Positions 50,852-60,946 are shown, numbered from the stretch's first letter. The stretch: 64,000 nucleotides of DNA from Pseudomonas oryzihabitans (GCF_007665395.1 NZ_VDND01000005.1:1-64000), one strand, 5' to 3'. The notes: generated by a model from the letters alone, not told the origin. A program made the numbers and translations.

Positions 50852-51517
50852 ATGAGTGGCAAGGAAACGGCCGGACTGGCCCTGGGCGCGCAGCTGCTGC
50901 TGGAGCTGCGCGAGGACATCATCGGCGGGCGCCTGCTGCCAGGCACGCCGCTGGTCGAAAACGAACTGGTCAAGGCCTACAACGCCTCGCGCAATACCAT
51001 TCGCGAGGCCCTCCACCAGTTGGTCCGCGAGGGCCTGGCCACCCATGTCCGCCACCGCGGCGTGATGGTCCGCCACCTGGGGCTGGCGGAGGTCCGCGAC
51101 CTCTTCCTGGTGCGCCGCACCCTGGAGCTGCAGGCCATTCGCGGCAGCCGGCCGCTGCGCGACGCCCAGTCCGGGCCCATGCTGGACGCCCTGGAGGCCG
51201 CCGAACTGGCGCAGTCGCGCGAAGACTGGCGCGCCTGTGGCACCCACAGCCTGAGATTCCATCGGCACCTCGTCGGCCTGCTGCGCAGTCCGCTGTTCGA
51301 CGAATTCTTCGCCACGGTCGCCGCCCAGATGCGCCTGCTGTTTTCCCTCGCCGCCGACGAGGCGCACTTCCAGCGGCCCTGGATGGCGCGCGACCGCGAG
51401 ATCCACGACCTGCTCAGTGCCGGTCGGACCCAGGACGCCGCCGACGCCATGGCCAGCTATCTCGACGATTCCGAAAACCGGCTGCTGGATCTGCTGAGCT
51501 CCGCCAAGCCACTCTGA
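50852..51517 (+). CDS. GntR-family regulator (FCD/FadR-VanR type)
   Basis: 221 residues. The winged helix reads LREDIIGGRLLPGTPLVENE, LVKAYNASRNTIREALHQLV, REGLATHVRHRGVMV. The helical C-terminal FCD domain has LFLVRRTLELQAIR, RFHRHLVGLL and AEAHFQRP-type metal/ligand positions (DEAHFQRPW, RDREIHDLL). It is 15 bases before a DUF1989 gene, so it probably controls that gene and itself through the palindrome at 50775. The start at 50852 was chosen because the family homology begins there; 50831 is also open. Confidence 0.85.
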   Translation: MSGKETAGLALGAQLLLELREDIIGGRLLPGTPLVENELVKAYNASRNTIREALHQLVREGLATHVRHRGVMVRHLGLAEVRDLFLVRRTLELQAIRGSRPLRDAQSGPMLDALEAAELAQSREDWRACGTHSLRFHRHLVGLLRSPLFDEFFATVAAQMRLLFSLAADEAHFQRPWMARDREIHDLLSAGRTQDAADAMASYLDDSENRLLDLLSSAKPL

Positions 51518-51532
51518 CCGAGGAGATCTCCC

Positions 51533-52384
51533 ATGTACAAGGATTACCCCGCCGCCTACCAGGCTACCCAGGGCTCCGCCCTGCAGGTCGACCAGGCCTT
51601 CTACACCCGGCTGCGCGAACGCCAGGACGCCCGCACCCTGATCGAGCAGTTCGAGATCCCGATCCGCACCGGCCGCGCCTGGAAGGTCCCGGCCGGCCAC
51701 CTGTTCCGCGTCACCGCCCCGCACGGCCCCCAGGTCGGCGACTTCAACGTGTGGAACGCCCATGACCCGCGCGAGCGACTGTGGGCCGCGCGCACCCGCC
51801 AGTTGCAGGGCGCCCATGTCAGCACCTACGACCGGCTCTGGTCGAACCTGCCCTTCCTGCGCCCGCTGCTGACCATCACAGACGACAGCCTGGCCGGCTA
51901 CGGCATCGACGAACACGGCGGCCGCCTGCACGACCTGCTCGGCACCCGCTGCGACCCCTACGTCAACAAGATGCTCACCGGCGAGGACTTCCACCACCAT
52001 TGCCACTCGAACCTGACCCGCGCGGTACTGCCCCACGGCCTCACAGAATTCGATGTGCACGACGTACTCAACATCTTCCAGTGCACCGGCCTCAATCATG
52101 ACGACCTCTACTTCATGAAGGCCTGCCCGGCCAAGCCGGGCGACTACCTGGAATTCTTCGCCGAGATCGACGTGCTCTGCGCCCTCTCCACCTGCCCGGG
52201 CGGCGACCTGTCGCTGGCCATGTGGGGGCCCGAAGCCCAGGACCCGCTCAGTGTCTGCCGGCCGCTGGGAGTGGAGATCTACCGCGTCGAGGACAGCCTG
52301 CTGCAAGGCTGGGAGCCGCCCAAGCGGGCGGCCTACCAGGGCCAGCACGGCCTGACCCTGCCCAAGGCCAGCTGGGAACAGTGA
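51533..52384 (+). CDS. DUF1989 (urea carboxylase-associated family) protein
   Basis: 283 residues. Family blocks are WKVPAGHLFRVTAPHGPQVGDFNVWNA, DRLWSNLPFLRPLLTITDDSL, DPYVNKMLTGEDFHHHCHSN and VLNIFQCTGLNHDD, with the conserved Cys-His-Ser-Asn and Cys-Thr-Gly residues likely to be part of a metal or active site (motifs given in pieces of the read sequence). Related DUF1989 proteins act in guanidine/urea breakdown as carboxyguanidine deiminase subunits, but no urea carboxylase or allophanate hydrolase gene is nearby. The substrate is unknown. GAGGAG precedes the ATG. Confidence 0.8.
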   Translation: MYKDYPAAYQATQGSALQVDQAFYTRLRERQDARTLIEQFEIPIRTGRAWKVPAGHLFRVTAPHGPQVGDFNVWNAHDPRERLWAARTRQLQGAHVSTYDRLWSNLPFLRPLLTITDDSLAGYGIDEHGGRLHDLLGTRCDPYVNKMLTGEDFHHHCHSNLTRAVLPHGLTEFDVHDVLNIFQCTGLNHDDLYFMKACPAKPGDYLEFFAEIDVLCALSTCPGGDLSLAMWGPEAQDPLSVCRPLGVEIYRVEDSLLQGWEPPKRAAYQGQHGLTLPKASWEQ

Positions 52385-52401
52385 GTCAGGGCCAGCCATG
52401 A

Positions 52402-52427
52402 AAAACGGCGCCCTTGGGCGCCGTTTT
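52402..52427. terminator. Bidirectional terminator between DUF1989 gene and argB
   Basis: AAAACGGCGCCC (52402-52413) pairs with GGGCGCCGTTTT (52416-52427) around TT, between convergent genes. Tracts on both ends allow use in both directions. Confidence 0.9.
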
Positions 52428-52448
52428 CGTCTCGCGGATGAGCTGCGC

Positions 52449-53354
<906 letters not shown>

Positions 53355-53381
53355 TCACCTCTCAAGGTCGACATAGAAAAG

Positions 53382-53407
53382 ACAGAGGGCGCCTAGGCGC
53401 CCTCTGT
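53382..53407 (-). terminator. Perfect hairpin between algC and argB
   Basis: ACAGAGGGCGCC (53382-53393) pairs with GGCGCCCTCTGT (53396-53407) around TA, directly after the algC stop. On the minus strand it is followed by CTTTTCTATG, a short T-run, so it probably terminates or attenuates algC transcription. Confidence 0.75.
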
Positions 53408-53425
53408 GCTACCGCTGACCAGGGG

Positions 53426-55987
53426 TCAGAACGGCAGGTTCAGATCCGGCTGCACCGCCAGCAACTGCTTGCGGAACACCGTCTTGATGCGCTCCAGCTC
53501 CTCGAGGGTTTCCGCCTCAAAGCGCAGCACCAGCACCGGCGTGGTGTTGGACGCACGCACCAGGCCCCAACCGTTCTGGTAATCGACGCGGACGCCGTCC
53601 AGGGTGGTGATCTGGGCATCGCCCCACTGGGCGTCGCGCTGCAGGGTCTCGATGATGCCGAACTTGTTCTCTTCGGTCACCTGGATATTGATCTCCGGGG
53701 TGGAGATGTCTACCGGGAAGGTATCGAACACCTGCTGGGCGCTGCCCTTCTCCTGGCTGAGGATCTCCAGCAGCCGCACGGCGCTGTAGATGCCGTCGTC
53801 GAAACCGAACCAGCGCTCCTTGAAGAACACGTGGCCGCTCATCTCGCCGGCCAGCAGCGCGCCGGTTTCCTTCATCTTCTTCTTGATCAGCGAGTGGCCG
53901 GTCTTCCACATGATGGGACGACCGCCGTAGCCGGCGATGAGGTTGTTCAGGCGACGGGTGCACTTGACGTCGAAGATGATGTCGGCGCCCGGGTTGCGCG
54001 AGACCACGTCCTTGGCGAACAGCATCAGCAGCTGGTCGGGATAGATGATCTTGCCTTCGTTGGTCACCACGCCGACGCGGTCACCGTCGCCGTCGAAGGC
54101 CAGGCCCAGGTCGGCACCGGTTTCCTTGACCTTGGCGATGAGGTCTTCCAGGTTCTCGGGCTTGCCCGGATCCGGGTGGTGGTTGGGGAAGTTGCCATCC
54201 ACCTCGCAGAACAGCGGGATGACCTCGCAGCCGAGGGATTCGATCAGCTGCGGGGCGTTGACCGCGGCGACACCGTTGCCGGCGTCCACCACCACCTTGA
54301 GCTTCTTGGCCAGCACCACGTCGTTGCGGATGTAGTCGGCGTAGCTCTTGAGCACGTCGACCTGCTGGATCTGGCCCTGGCCGCTGGCCACCTCGCCGGT
54401 CTCGATGCGCTGGCGCAGGCGCTGGATGGATTCGTTGGCCAGGGTCTCGCCGGCGATGACGATCTTGAAGCCGTTGTAGTCCGGCGGGTTGTGGCTGCCG
54501 GTCAGCATGACGCCGGACTTGCCTTCGAGCACGTTGGCGGCGTAGTAGAGCACCGGGGTCGGCACCATGCCGACGTCGCTGACATTGGCGCCGCTGTCGG
54601 CCACGCCCTTGATCAGTTGGGCGACCAGCTCGGGGCCGGACAGGCGGCCGTCACGGCCGACGGCCACGTTGGGCTCGCCACGTGCCAGGCTCTCCGAGCC
54701 GATGGCGCGCCCGATCCAGTAGGCGGCTTCGGCGGTCAGGGAGTCACCGACCACGCCACGGATGTCGTAGGCGCGGAAGATGCTGGCGTTGAGTTGGGGG
54801 GCTTGCGGGGTAATGCTCATCGGGGGTTTCTCCAATCCCAGGAGATCCTGGTCTTCGTCGAGGATACTGATATCGAGGATGTCGGTGGTCTGGAACAGTG
54901 GCTCGCTCTGGGTAGGGCGGCCTCTGTCGGCAAACTCCGCCAGGGTCTTGGCTACGGCAGCGCTGGGCGCCGTGGCATAGAGGTCCGGCGACGACCCGGC
55001 CGATTGGCTGGCCAATCGGGCCGTCGCCATGGCCAGGGGGTCCATTAGCGTCAGGCGTAAGGCCGGGCTTTTGGCTATCTGATTGGATTCAAGTTCCTCG
55101 GCATAGGCCACCAGAGTGCGGACGTCGTCACGCAGTCGTCGTGACAGCTCCCGGGAAAACAGCCAAAAGCCCGCCAGCAGGCCGAACAGCGCCAGCAGCA
55201 GCGCGACCAGCGGGACACCCAGCGGTGTCTCGGCGCCGGCCGTGGCGGCGGGCGCCAGCTCCAGGGTCCAGAGCGGGCTGCCGGTGCCCAGGCGGCGCGC
55301 CAGGGCGGGATCGCCGGGGTTGCCGCCACTGGCCAGCACCTGGATACCGCCACCGGGGAATTGCTGCAGCAGGCGCCACTGCCCGACGGTGGCCGGCGGC
55401 GGGGTCCAGTTCTGCAGCACGGCGGAGAGCTCTTCCACCAGCACGGCGCTACCCAGCAGCTGATCGCCGCGGCGAATGGGCTGGGCGCTGTAGACCAGCC
55501 AGCGATCCCCCAGCCGATAGGCCTCGGGCGGGGTGCGCTGGCCGCTTTCCAGGCGCTTGAGCAGGTCGAGCACGGCATAGTTGAGGGGGCCGGGACGATC
55601 GTCCTCGATCTGGCGCATGCCGGCCGGCACCACCAGCACGTCGACCACGCCCAGCCGCTCGCGCAGCTGGGTTTCCGCCGCCGTACGCGCGGCGGGATCG
55701 TCGCCCTGCAGGGCTTGCAGGACCAGGGCATCCCCGGCCACGCCCTGCAGGCGCCGGGTGAGGGCCACCAGCACCTGGTTGAGCGAGGTGGCCTGGGTCT
55801 GCAACGCCTGGTCGACTTGCTGCTCCTGGTTGCGCACGCCCTGCGGCTGCAGCACCAGGAACCACAGCAGCAGCGCCGCCAGCAGCAGACCGGCGAGCGC
55901 CAGCAGCAGACCAGGCCCCATGCCGGGCAACGCAGCGACCCGCGGGGCCGCCTTACGCACATCCTTGCCGCTCTTGCCCCTTGCCAT
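53426..55987 (-). CDS. algC: Phosphomannomutase/phosphoglucomutase AlgC, long form with membrane N-terminal domain
   Basis: 853 residues. Residues 1-389 are a membrane module: helix 24-46, a periplasmic sensor-like part (about 50-255), helix 256-277 and a HAMP-like linker. From Met390 (ATG at 54820, with GGAGAA before it) the classical 464-residue AlgC follows: FRAYDIRGVVGDSL, catalytic Ser in MLTGSHNPPDYNG, Mg site AFDGDGDRVG, GEMSGHVFFKERW, and RASNTTPVLVLRFE. AlgC makes mannose-1-P and glucose-1-P for alginate, LPS and rhamnolipid. Both starts have good ribosome-binding sites (AAGGAG at the long one), so two products are likely. The internal site is complementary to the ErsA-like RNA. Confidence 0.93.
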   Translation of the reverse strand: MARGKSGKDVRKAAPRVAALPGMGPGLLLALAGLLLAALLLWFLVLQPQGVRNQEQQVDQALQTQATSLNQVLVALTRRLQGVAGDALVLQALQGDDPAARTAAETQLRERLGVVDVLVVPAGMRQIEDDRPGPLNYAVLDLLKRLESGQRTPPEAYRLGDRWLVYSAQPIRRGDQLLGSAVLVEELSAVLQNWTPPPATVGQWRLLQQFPGGGIQVLASGGNPGDPALARRLGTGSPLWTLELAPAATAGAETPLGVPLVALLLALFGLLAGFWLFSRELSRRLRDDVRTLVAYAEELESNQIAKSPALRLTLMDPLAMATARLASQSAGSSPDLYATAPSAAVAKTLAEFADRGRPTQSEPLFQTTDILDISILDEDQDLLGLEKPPMSITPQAPQLNASIFRAYDIRGVVGDSLTAEAAYWIGRAIGSESLARGEPNVAVGRDGRLSGPELVAQLIKGVADSGANVSDVGMVPTPVLYYAANVLEGKSGVMLTGSHNPPDYNGFKIVIAGETLANESIQRLRQRIETGEVASGQGQIQQVDVLKSYADYIRNDVVLAKKLKVVVDAGNGVAAVNAPQLIESLGCEVIPLFCEVDGNFPNHHPDPGKPENLEDLIAKVKETGADLGLAFDGDGDRVGVVTNEGKIIYPDQLLMLFAKDVVSRNPGADIIFDVKCTRRLNNLIAGYGGRPIMWKTGHSLIKKKMKETGALLAGEMSGHVFFKERWFGFDDGIYSAVRLLEILSQEKGSAQQVFDTFPVDISTPEINIQVTEENKFGIIETLQRDAQWGDAQITTLDGVRVDYQNGWGLVRASNTTPVLVLRFEAETLEELERIKTVFRKQLLAVQPDLNLPF
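54829..54839 (-). promoter_or_regulatory. Internal algC ribosome-binding region with complementarity to ErsA-like RNA
   Basis: The minus-strand sequence GGGATTGGAGA spans the Shine-Dalgarno of the internal algC start at 54820. It pairs at 9 of 11 positions with TCTCCCCTCCC (27849-27859) of the ErsA-like sRNA. In P. aeruginosa ErsA is known to repress algC by pairing at this region; the pairing here is predicted. Confidence 0.55.
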
Positions 55988-56032
55988 GCCGCTCTTCTCC
56001 TTTATGTCACGGCGTGCCTTGCGTGCCTGGCG

Positions 56033-56488
56033 TCAGCGGGTACCGGAGTGGCCGAAGCCGCCGCTGCCCCGCTCGGTCTCGGTGAAGCTCTCCACGATGT
56101 CGAAGTGCGCCTGCACCACAGGTACGAGCATCAGCTGGGCGATACGTTCGCCCACGCTCATGGTGAAGGTGGTCTGGCCGCGGTTCCAGCAGGAGACCAT
56201 GAGTTCGCCCTGGTAGTCCGAGTCGATCAGGCCGACCAGGTTGCCCAGCACGATGCCGTGCTTATGCCCCAGGCCCGAGCGCGGCAGGATCAGCGCCGCC
56301 AGCGCGGGATCGGCGACGTGGATGGCGAGCCCGGTGGGGATCAGCGCGGTCTGCCCGGGTTCCAGCACCAGGTCCTCCTGCAGCATGGCGCGCAGGTCGA
56401 GGCCGGCCGAGCCGGGGGTGGCGTAGGACGGCAGCGGGAAATCGCGCCCCAGGCGCGGGTCGAGGATCTTGGCTTGAAGGCTATGCAT
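56033..56488 (-). CDS. dut: dUTP diphosphatase Dut
   Basis: 151 residues with the five dUTPase motifs: [56 protein letters not shown] and [12 protein letters not shown]. The trimeric enzyme hydrolyses dUTP to dUMP and keeps uracil out of DNA. The start overlaps the coaBC stop by 8 bases. Confidence 0.96.
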   Translation of the reverse strand: MHSLQAKILDPRLGRDFPLPSYATPGSAGLDLRAMLQEDLVLEPGQTALIPTGLAIHVADPALAALILPRSGLGHKHGIVLGNLVGLIDSDYQGELMVSCWNRGQTTFTMSVGERIAQLMLVPVVQAHFDIVESFTETERGSGGFGHSGTR

Positions 56489-57704
56489 GGGTCTGGGCGG
56501 TGTCTTTCAAATGGGTGGAAATCAGGGCGATGAGCTGGCGGGCGATCTTGCCCTTGCTGGTCTGCTCGAAGCGGATCTCGTGCAGGCCCCGGTCGATCAC
56601 GGTGACCGCGTTGTCTTCGCTGTTGAAGCCGATGGCCGGATTGGCCACGTCGTTGGCGACGATGAGGTCGAGATTCTTGTCGCGGAGCTTGCGCTGGGCG
56701 TACTCCAGCAGATTCTGGGTTTCCGCGGCGAAGCCGACGCTGAAGGGCCGATCCGGGCGCCCCGCCAGGGTGGCGAGGATGTCCGGGTTGCGCACCAGTT
56801 CCAGCAGCAGGCCGTCACCGCGGGTGGGGTCCTTCTTCAGCTTGTGCGGCGCGATGACCTCGGGGCGATAGTCCGCCACCGCCGCCGAGGCGATCAGCAC
56901 GTCGCAGGGCATCAGCGCCTCGCAGGCGGCCAGCATGTCGCGGGCGCTGACCACGTCGATGCGCTCGACGCGGTCGGGCGTCGGCAGGTGCACCGGGCCA
57001 CTCACCAGGCTGACCCGGGCGCCTGCTTCCGCCGCCGCCTCGGCCAGGGCGAAGCCCATGCGACCGGAGCTGTGGTTGGTGATGTAGCGCACCGGGTCGA
57101 TGTTTTCCTGGGTCGGGCCCGCGGTGATCACCACGTGGCGACCGGTCAGGTCCAGGCGCTGGAAGCAGTCGGCGGCGAGCTGGGCCAGCTCGGTGGCCTC
57201 CAGCATCCGGCCAGGGCCGACATCGCCACAGGCCTGGCTGCCACTGGCCGGGCCGAACAGCGCGATGCCGCGGCGGCGCAGGAGTTCGGCATTGGCCTGG
57301 GTGGCCGGATCGCGCCACATGGCCTGGTTCATGGCCGGTGCCAGGGCGACCCGGGCATCGGTGGCCAGCACCAGGGTGGTGAGCAGGTCGTCCGCCACGC
57401 CCTGGGCCAGGCGCGCCATGACGTCGGCGGTGGCCGGCGCGACCAGCACCAGGTCGGCCCAGCGGGCCAGCTCGATGTGGCCCATGGCGGCTTCGGCGGC
57501 GGGGTCCAGCAGGTCCAGGTGCACCGGCAGGCCGGACAGCGCCTGGAGCGTCAGCGGCGTGATGAACTCGCGCCCGCCGCGGGTCAGCACCACCCGCACC
57601 TCGGCACCCTGGTCCTTGAGTCGGCGCACCAGCTCGGCGCTCTTGTAAGCGGCGATGCCACCTCCGACGCCCAGCACGATGCGTTTACGATGGAGCCGCT
57701 GCAT
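56481..57704 (-). CDS. coaBC: Bifunctional phosphopantothenoylcysteine decarboxylase/synthetase CoaBC (Dfp)
   Basis: 407 residues. The N-terminal flavodoxin-like CoaC half has [18 protein letters not shown], the PAMNQAMW motif and [13 protein letters not shown] with the reactive Cys; the C-terminal CoaB half has [36 protein letters not shown] and the [17 protein letters not shown] lysine region. It performs two consecutive steps of CoA synthesis. The ATG at 57704 gives the standard N-terminus; 57746 is in frame but unlikely. Divergent from radC. Confidence 0.95.
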   Translation of the reverse strand: MQRLHRKRIVLGVGGGIAAYKSAELVRRLKDQGAEVRVVLTRGGREFITPLTLQALSGLPVHLDLLDPAAEAAMGHIELARWADLVLVAPATADVMARLAQGVADDLLTTLVLATDARVALAPAMNQAMWRDPATQANAELLRRRGIALFGPASGSQACGDVGPGRMLEATELAQLAADCFQRLDLTGRHVVITAGPTQENIDPVRYITNHSSGRMGFALAEAAAEAGARVSLVSGPVHLPTPDRVERIDVVSARDMLAACEALMPCDVLIASAAVADYRPEVIAPHKLKKDPTRGDGLLLELVRNPDILATLAGRPDRPFSVGFAAETQNLLEYAQRKLRDKNLDLIVANDVANPAIGFNSEDNAVTVIDRGLHEIRFEQTSKGKIARQLIALISTHLKDTAQTHA

Positions 57705-57841
57705 ATTGCCTTGTTCCGTTCTCGAACCGTCTAGAGCAGGAATCACGTGGCCAATCGAGGCCTGCGTGCACCCGCGAATGATCCGGTTAAGATAGCACAG
57801 CGCCTGCGGGACGCAGGCGCCTCGCCAGACAAGGAGCGCCC

Positions 57842-58516
57842 ATGAGCATCAAGGATTGGCCGGCCCAGGAACGGCCGCGGGAGAAACTGCTGGAACAGGG
57901 CGCCCAGGCCCTCACCGACGCCGAGTTGCTGGCGATCTTCCTGCGTACCGGGGTGGCCGGTCGCAGCGCGGTGGACCTCGCCCGCCAGCTGCTGGGTGAA
58001 TTCGGCGGCCTGAGGGCCTTGCTGGAGGCGGATCTCGCCGCCTTCAGTACCCATCTCGGCCTCGGCCCAGCCAAATTCAGCCAGTTGCAGGCGGTGCTGG
58101 AAATGGCCCGCCGCCACCTGGCCGAAGGCCTCAGGCGCGACTCGGCGCTGGAAAGCCCGCAACAGGTCCGCGACTACCTCAAGGCGCGCCTGCGCCACGA
58201 ACCCCACGAAGTCTTCGGCTGCCTGTTCCTCGACACCCGCCACCGGGTACTGGCCTTCGAGGCGCTGTTCCACGGCACCATCGACGGCGCCAGCGTCTAT
58301 CCCCGCCAGGTGGTCAAGCGCGCCCTGGCCCACAACGCCGCGGCCGTCATCCTCACCCACAACCACCCCTCCGGCGTCGCCGAGCCCAGCCAGGCCGATC
58401 GCCTGCTCACGGCGCGATTGCGAGAAGCCTTGGCCCTGGTGGATGTGCGGGTGCTGGATCATTTCATCGTCGGCGACGCAGAGCCCGTATCGATGGCGGA
58501 ATACGGCTGGTTGTGA
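57842..58516 (+). CDS. radC: RadC/YsxA family JAB-domain protein
   Basis: 224 residues: an N-terminal helix-hairpin-helix ([15 protein letters not shown]) and a C-terminal JAB/MPN metalloprotease-like domain with the JAMM motif [17 protein letters not shown] (HxH-P-x10-D). Named RadC, but a DNA-repair role has been withdrawn for the family; the function is unclear. AAGGAG precedes the ATG. Order radC/coaBC-dut-algC-argB is that of P. aeruginosa. Confidence 0.9.
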   Translation: MSIKDWPAQERPREKLLEQGAQALTDAELLAIFLRTGVAGRSAVDLARQLLGEFGGLRALLEADLAAFSTHLGLGPAKFSQLQAVLEMARRHLAEGLRRDSALESPQQVRDYLKARLRHEPHEVFGCLFLDTRHRVLAFEALFHGTIDGASVYPRQVVKRALAHNAAAVILTHNHPSGVAEPSQADRLLTARLREALALVDVRVLDHFIVGDAEPVSMAEYGWL

Positions 58517-58536
58517 GGCGGCGGACGGGGCTCGCC

Positions 58537-59220
58537 TCACCGACCGAGACCGACCTCCAGCTGCGCCAGGCGCCGCTCCAGCAATCCCGGAAACCTCGTG
58601 TACCAGGTCTGGTTCAGGGGTGACGGATGCGGCAGGGGATGGAGCGTCAGCGTCTTGCGGGCGCCCTCCTCGGTTTCCAGGGTGACCTCGAGGCGGCTGT
58701 CGAAGCGGTCTTCGCGCTTCCAGAAGGCTTCCAGGCGGGCGCGTTCGTCCTTGGATTGGTCGATGCCGAACCAGAGGAAGGCTTCGCGGCCGAGGGTGAT
58801 GAGCTGGGTGCCGTGCCAGTGTTCTATCAGCAGGCGGCGCATCAGGGGATGGAAGGTCTTTTTCACCCGTTCCGACCAGGCTTTGTTGCCGAGCGGCTTG
58901 TAGGGCACGGTGTTGGCCCAGAAGAATTGCTGGCTCAGGCTGCGGCTGGCGTCGAAATCGGCCGGGGGCTGGCCGTGCAGGTGGGTATAGAGGACCTTGC
59001 GGGCGATCTGGCCGCCGCTGCCGATGAAGGGCTCGCCGTACTTCACCTCGTCGCGCCCCGGATCGCGACCGAAGAAGCCCAGCGGTGCCTCGGGATCGCC
59101 CAGGCCGATGATGGGATCCAGCGGGTCCTTGGCGAATTGGGCATAGACCGGAAGATCGATACCTGGAAGATCGGCGGCCAGCTGGCGAAAGGCATCGCGC
59201 TCTGCGGAAGACAACGGCAT
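58537..59220 (-). CDS. Uracil-DNA glycosylase superfamily protein
   Basis: 227 residues from the ATG at 59220. Motif 1 is GFFGRDPGRDEVKYGEPFIG, and motif 2 is LHPLPHPSPLNQTWY (the H-P-S-P/L-N loop). This is the UDG fold outside the Ung type; it may excise uracil or simply bind DNA. It lacks the four cysteines of FeS family-4 enzymes (none visible in the N-terminal part). Start 59235 is also in frame. It is convergent with radC. Confidence 0.75.
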   Translation of the reverse strand: MPLSSAERDAFRQLAADLPGIDLPVYAQFAKDPLDPIIGLGDPEAPLGFFGRDPGRDEVKYGEPFIGSGGQIARKVLYTHLHGQPPADFDASRSLSQQFFWANTVPYKPLGNKAWSERVKKTFHPLMRRLLIEHWHGTQLITLGREAFLWFGIDQSKDERARLEAFWKREDRFDSRLEVTLETEEGARKTLTLHPLPHPSPLNQTWYTRFPGLLERRLAQLEVGLGR

Positions 59221-59360
59221 GCAACAGGTCCCCATTGAGGAATTAATCCCTGCTGTAGAGCCCTGCCCTGCAGGTGACGTTCCGTAACGACCGGCGGGAG
59301 GGCAGCCCGGGGGCGATAGGGTAGACTGCCCGGCTCGAAGGACCCTCAAGGTGAATCCCG

Positions 59361-59738
59361 TTGATCAATCTGCTACGCAACGGCCTCGGCCAGGTGATCG
59401 TCGGCCTGGATCTGCTGACCCGGCCACGCAAGCTCAAGCGCAGCGAGCCGGCCCAGGCAGCCATCGAGGCGGAGCTGGCGAATCTGTCGCTCTATCAATT
59501 CCAGGCCTGCCCCTTCTGCGTGAAGACGCGCCGGGCGCTGCATCGATTGAATCTGCCGATCCGGCTCAAGGACATCAAGCAGGACCCGCAGCTGCGCGCC
59601 GAGCTGGAACAGGGCGGTGGCCGGGTGAAGGTGCCCTGCCTGCGCATCGACGAAGGCCATCAGAGCGTCTGGATGTACGAATCGGACGACATCATCGCCT
59701 ATCTGGAGCAGCGCTACGGCGAGCGGCAGTCGGCCTAG
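59361..59738 (+). CDS. Glutaredoxin-like protein
   Basis: 125 residues with start TTG at 59361. After a 43-residue lead (MINLLRNGLGQVIVGLDLLT), which could be a membrane-associated helix, comes a glutaredoxin/GST-N fold: LYQFQACPFCVKTRRALHRL (CPFC at 50-53), KVPCLRIDEGHQSVWMYESDD (cis-Pro in KVPC) and IIAYLEQRYGE. It probably reduces disulphides or glutathione adducts, facing the cytoplasm. It appears to be transcribed alone. Confidence 0.82.
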   Translation: MINLLRNGLGQVIVGLDLLTRPRKLKRSEPAQAAIEAELANLSLYQFQACPFCVKTRRALHRLNLPIRLKDIKQDPQLRAELEQGGGRVKVPCLRIDEGHQSVWMYESDDIIAYLEQRYGERQSA

Positions 59739-59813
59739 GATCTGCGTGTGATCGTTGGTGGACGAGGCTGCGCCGTTGTCCAGCCTACGGGGCTACGTAC
59801 GGCGGCAGGTTTG

Positions 59814-59851
59814 TTGGGCTTCGACGGTGGAGCCGTCTCAACCCAACCTAC
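59814..59851. repeat. Single module-B repeat
   Basis: GTTGGGCTTCGACGGTGGAG followed by CCGTCTCAACCCAACCTACG is one inverted module B, lying between convergent genes and ending 5 bases before the DUF3299 stop. Confidence 0.8.
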
Positions 59852-59855
59852 GGCA

Positions 59856-60404
59856 TTAGAGATCGCTTTCCTCGACCTTGCGCACCTTGCTGGCGTCCAG
59901 GGTGTAGGACGCCTCGGCCAGGGCGTTGTCGACCGCCTCGGTGTGCAGGGTACCGATGACCCAGTAGGGTTCGTAGATGTCCGGTAGCGGCACGCCCTTG
60001 GGGTAGCGCACCAGCACGATCTGGTTGGGCGGCGGCGGCGGGACGTGGATGCAGGCGCCCGGATAGGGCACCAGGAAGAATTCGTGGAAGTTGCCCTTGG
60101 CGTCGTTTTCCAGGGGTACCGGAAAACCGCCCAGGCGCACCGCCTTGCCGTTCAGGGCGGCCACGGTACGGGTGGAATGCATCACCGCGGGCAGGCCACT
60201 GTCCTTCTGCTTGAGTCCGCCTGGTGCGCCGAAACCGCCTGGTGCCTCGGGGCTGTTGTGGCTGATCTCGGGCATGGTTTCCAGGGCGTGGCGATCCTCG
60301 GCGGTGAGCAGGTCGAGCCAGTTGGTTTCCGGGGGTTCGCCCTTGGCGGCGTGGGTCAGCAACGGCAGGCTGGCGAGCAGCAGGGTGATGAGCAGTCTGG
60401 GCAT
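59856..60404 (-). CDS. DUF3299 exported protein
   Basis: 182 residues with a signal peptide (LLITLLLASLPLLTHAAKG). The mature part includes LLTAEDRHALETMPEISHN, LGGFPVPLENDAKGNFHEFFLVPYPGACIHVPPPPPNQIVLV (read in pieces) and PYWVIGTLHTEAVDNAL, the DUF3299 core with its Cys-Ile-His and Pro-rich loop. Members are periplasmic and often near lipoprotein-release ABC genes; none adjoins here. Function unknown. Confidence 0.8.
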   Translation of the reverse strand: MPRLLITLLLASLPLLTHAAKGEPPETNWLDLLTAEDRHALETMPEISHNSPEAPGGFGAPGGLKQKDSGLPAVMHSTRTVAALNGKAVRLGGFPVPLENDAKGNFHEFFLVPYPGACIHVPPPPPNQIVLVRYPKGVPLPDIYEPYWVIGTLHTEAVDNALAEASYTLDASKVRKVEESDL

Positions 60405-60568
60405 GGTCGGGTACGGCGCAAAAGGCCGAGTGTGCGGCGCGGCGGCCCGGGGGTCCAGCCCGGCGATGCCCGCCTGGGCAACGCCCATAAAAAGGCCCCC
60501 GGGTCGACAGGCGACGCCGAGGGCGGAAACGCTGTGCTGCTGGGGCTTCGCCGTAGCGAAGCCGCTGC

Positions 60569-60817
60569 TTAGCGGCGTTTGGTGATCATGCCGTAGATGA
60601 ACAGCACGATGATGGCGCCGACCACGGCTCCGATGAAGCCCGCGCCCTGGCCGGCCTGGTAGATGCCCAGGGCCTGGCCCAGGTAGGTGGCGACCACGGA
60701 GCCGACGATGCCCAGGATGATGGTCATGATCCAGCCCATGCTGTCGTCGCCCGGCTTGAGGAAGCGGGCAACCAGGCCGACGATGAGACCGATGATGATG
60801 GTTGCGATGATGCCCAT
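60569..60817 (-). CDS. GlsB/YeaQ/YmgE family membrane protein
   Basis: 82 residues, three hydrophobic helices (GIIATIIIGLIVGLVARFL, WIMTIILGIVGSVVATYLG, GAGFIGAVVGAIIVLFIYG), with KPGDDSMGW between the first two, the family signature. Transglycosylase-associated proteins of this type are small inner-membrane stress proteins whose function is unknown. Confidence 0.87.
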   Translation of the reverse strand: MGIIATIIIGLIVGLVARFLKPGDDSMGWIMTIILGIVGSVVATYLGQALGIYQAGQGAGFIGAVVGAIIVLFIYGMITKRR

Positions 60818-60916
60818 ATGAAAAATCCCCTGTTTGAGTGCTGGTAAGGACGACGCCGGTCAGAAGGCGTCGTTGTACTCTCCGACCACCGGTGATCCGC
60901 CGAGGTTCAGGGGAAA

Positions 60917-60940
60917 ACGGCTTCCGGCTGCGGAAGCCGT
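60917..60940 (-). terminator. Terminator of the purEK operon
   Basis: ACGGCTTCCG pairs with CGGAAGCCGT around a 4-base loop, followed on the minus strand by TTTTCCCC, just after the purK stop. Confidence 0.85.
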
Positions 60941-60946
60941 CTGGCA

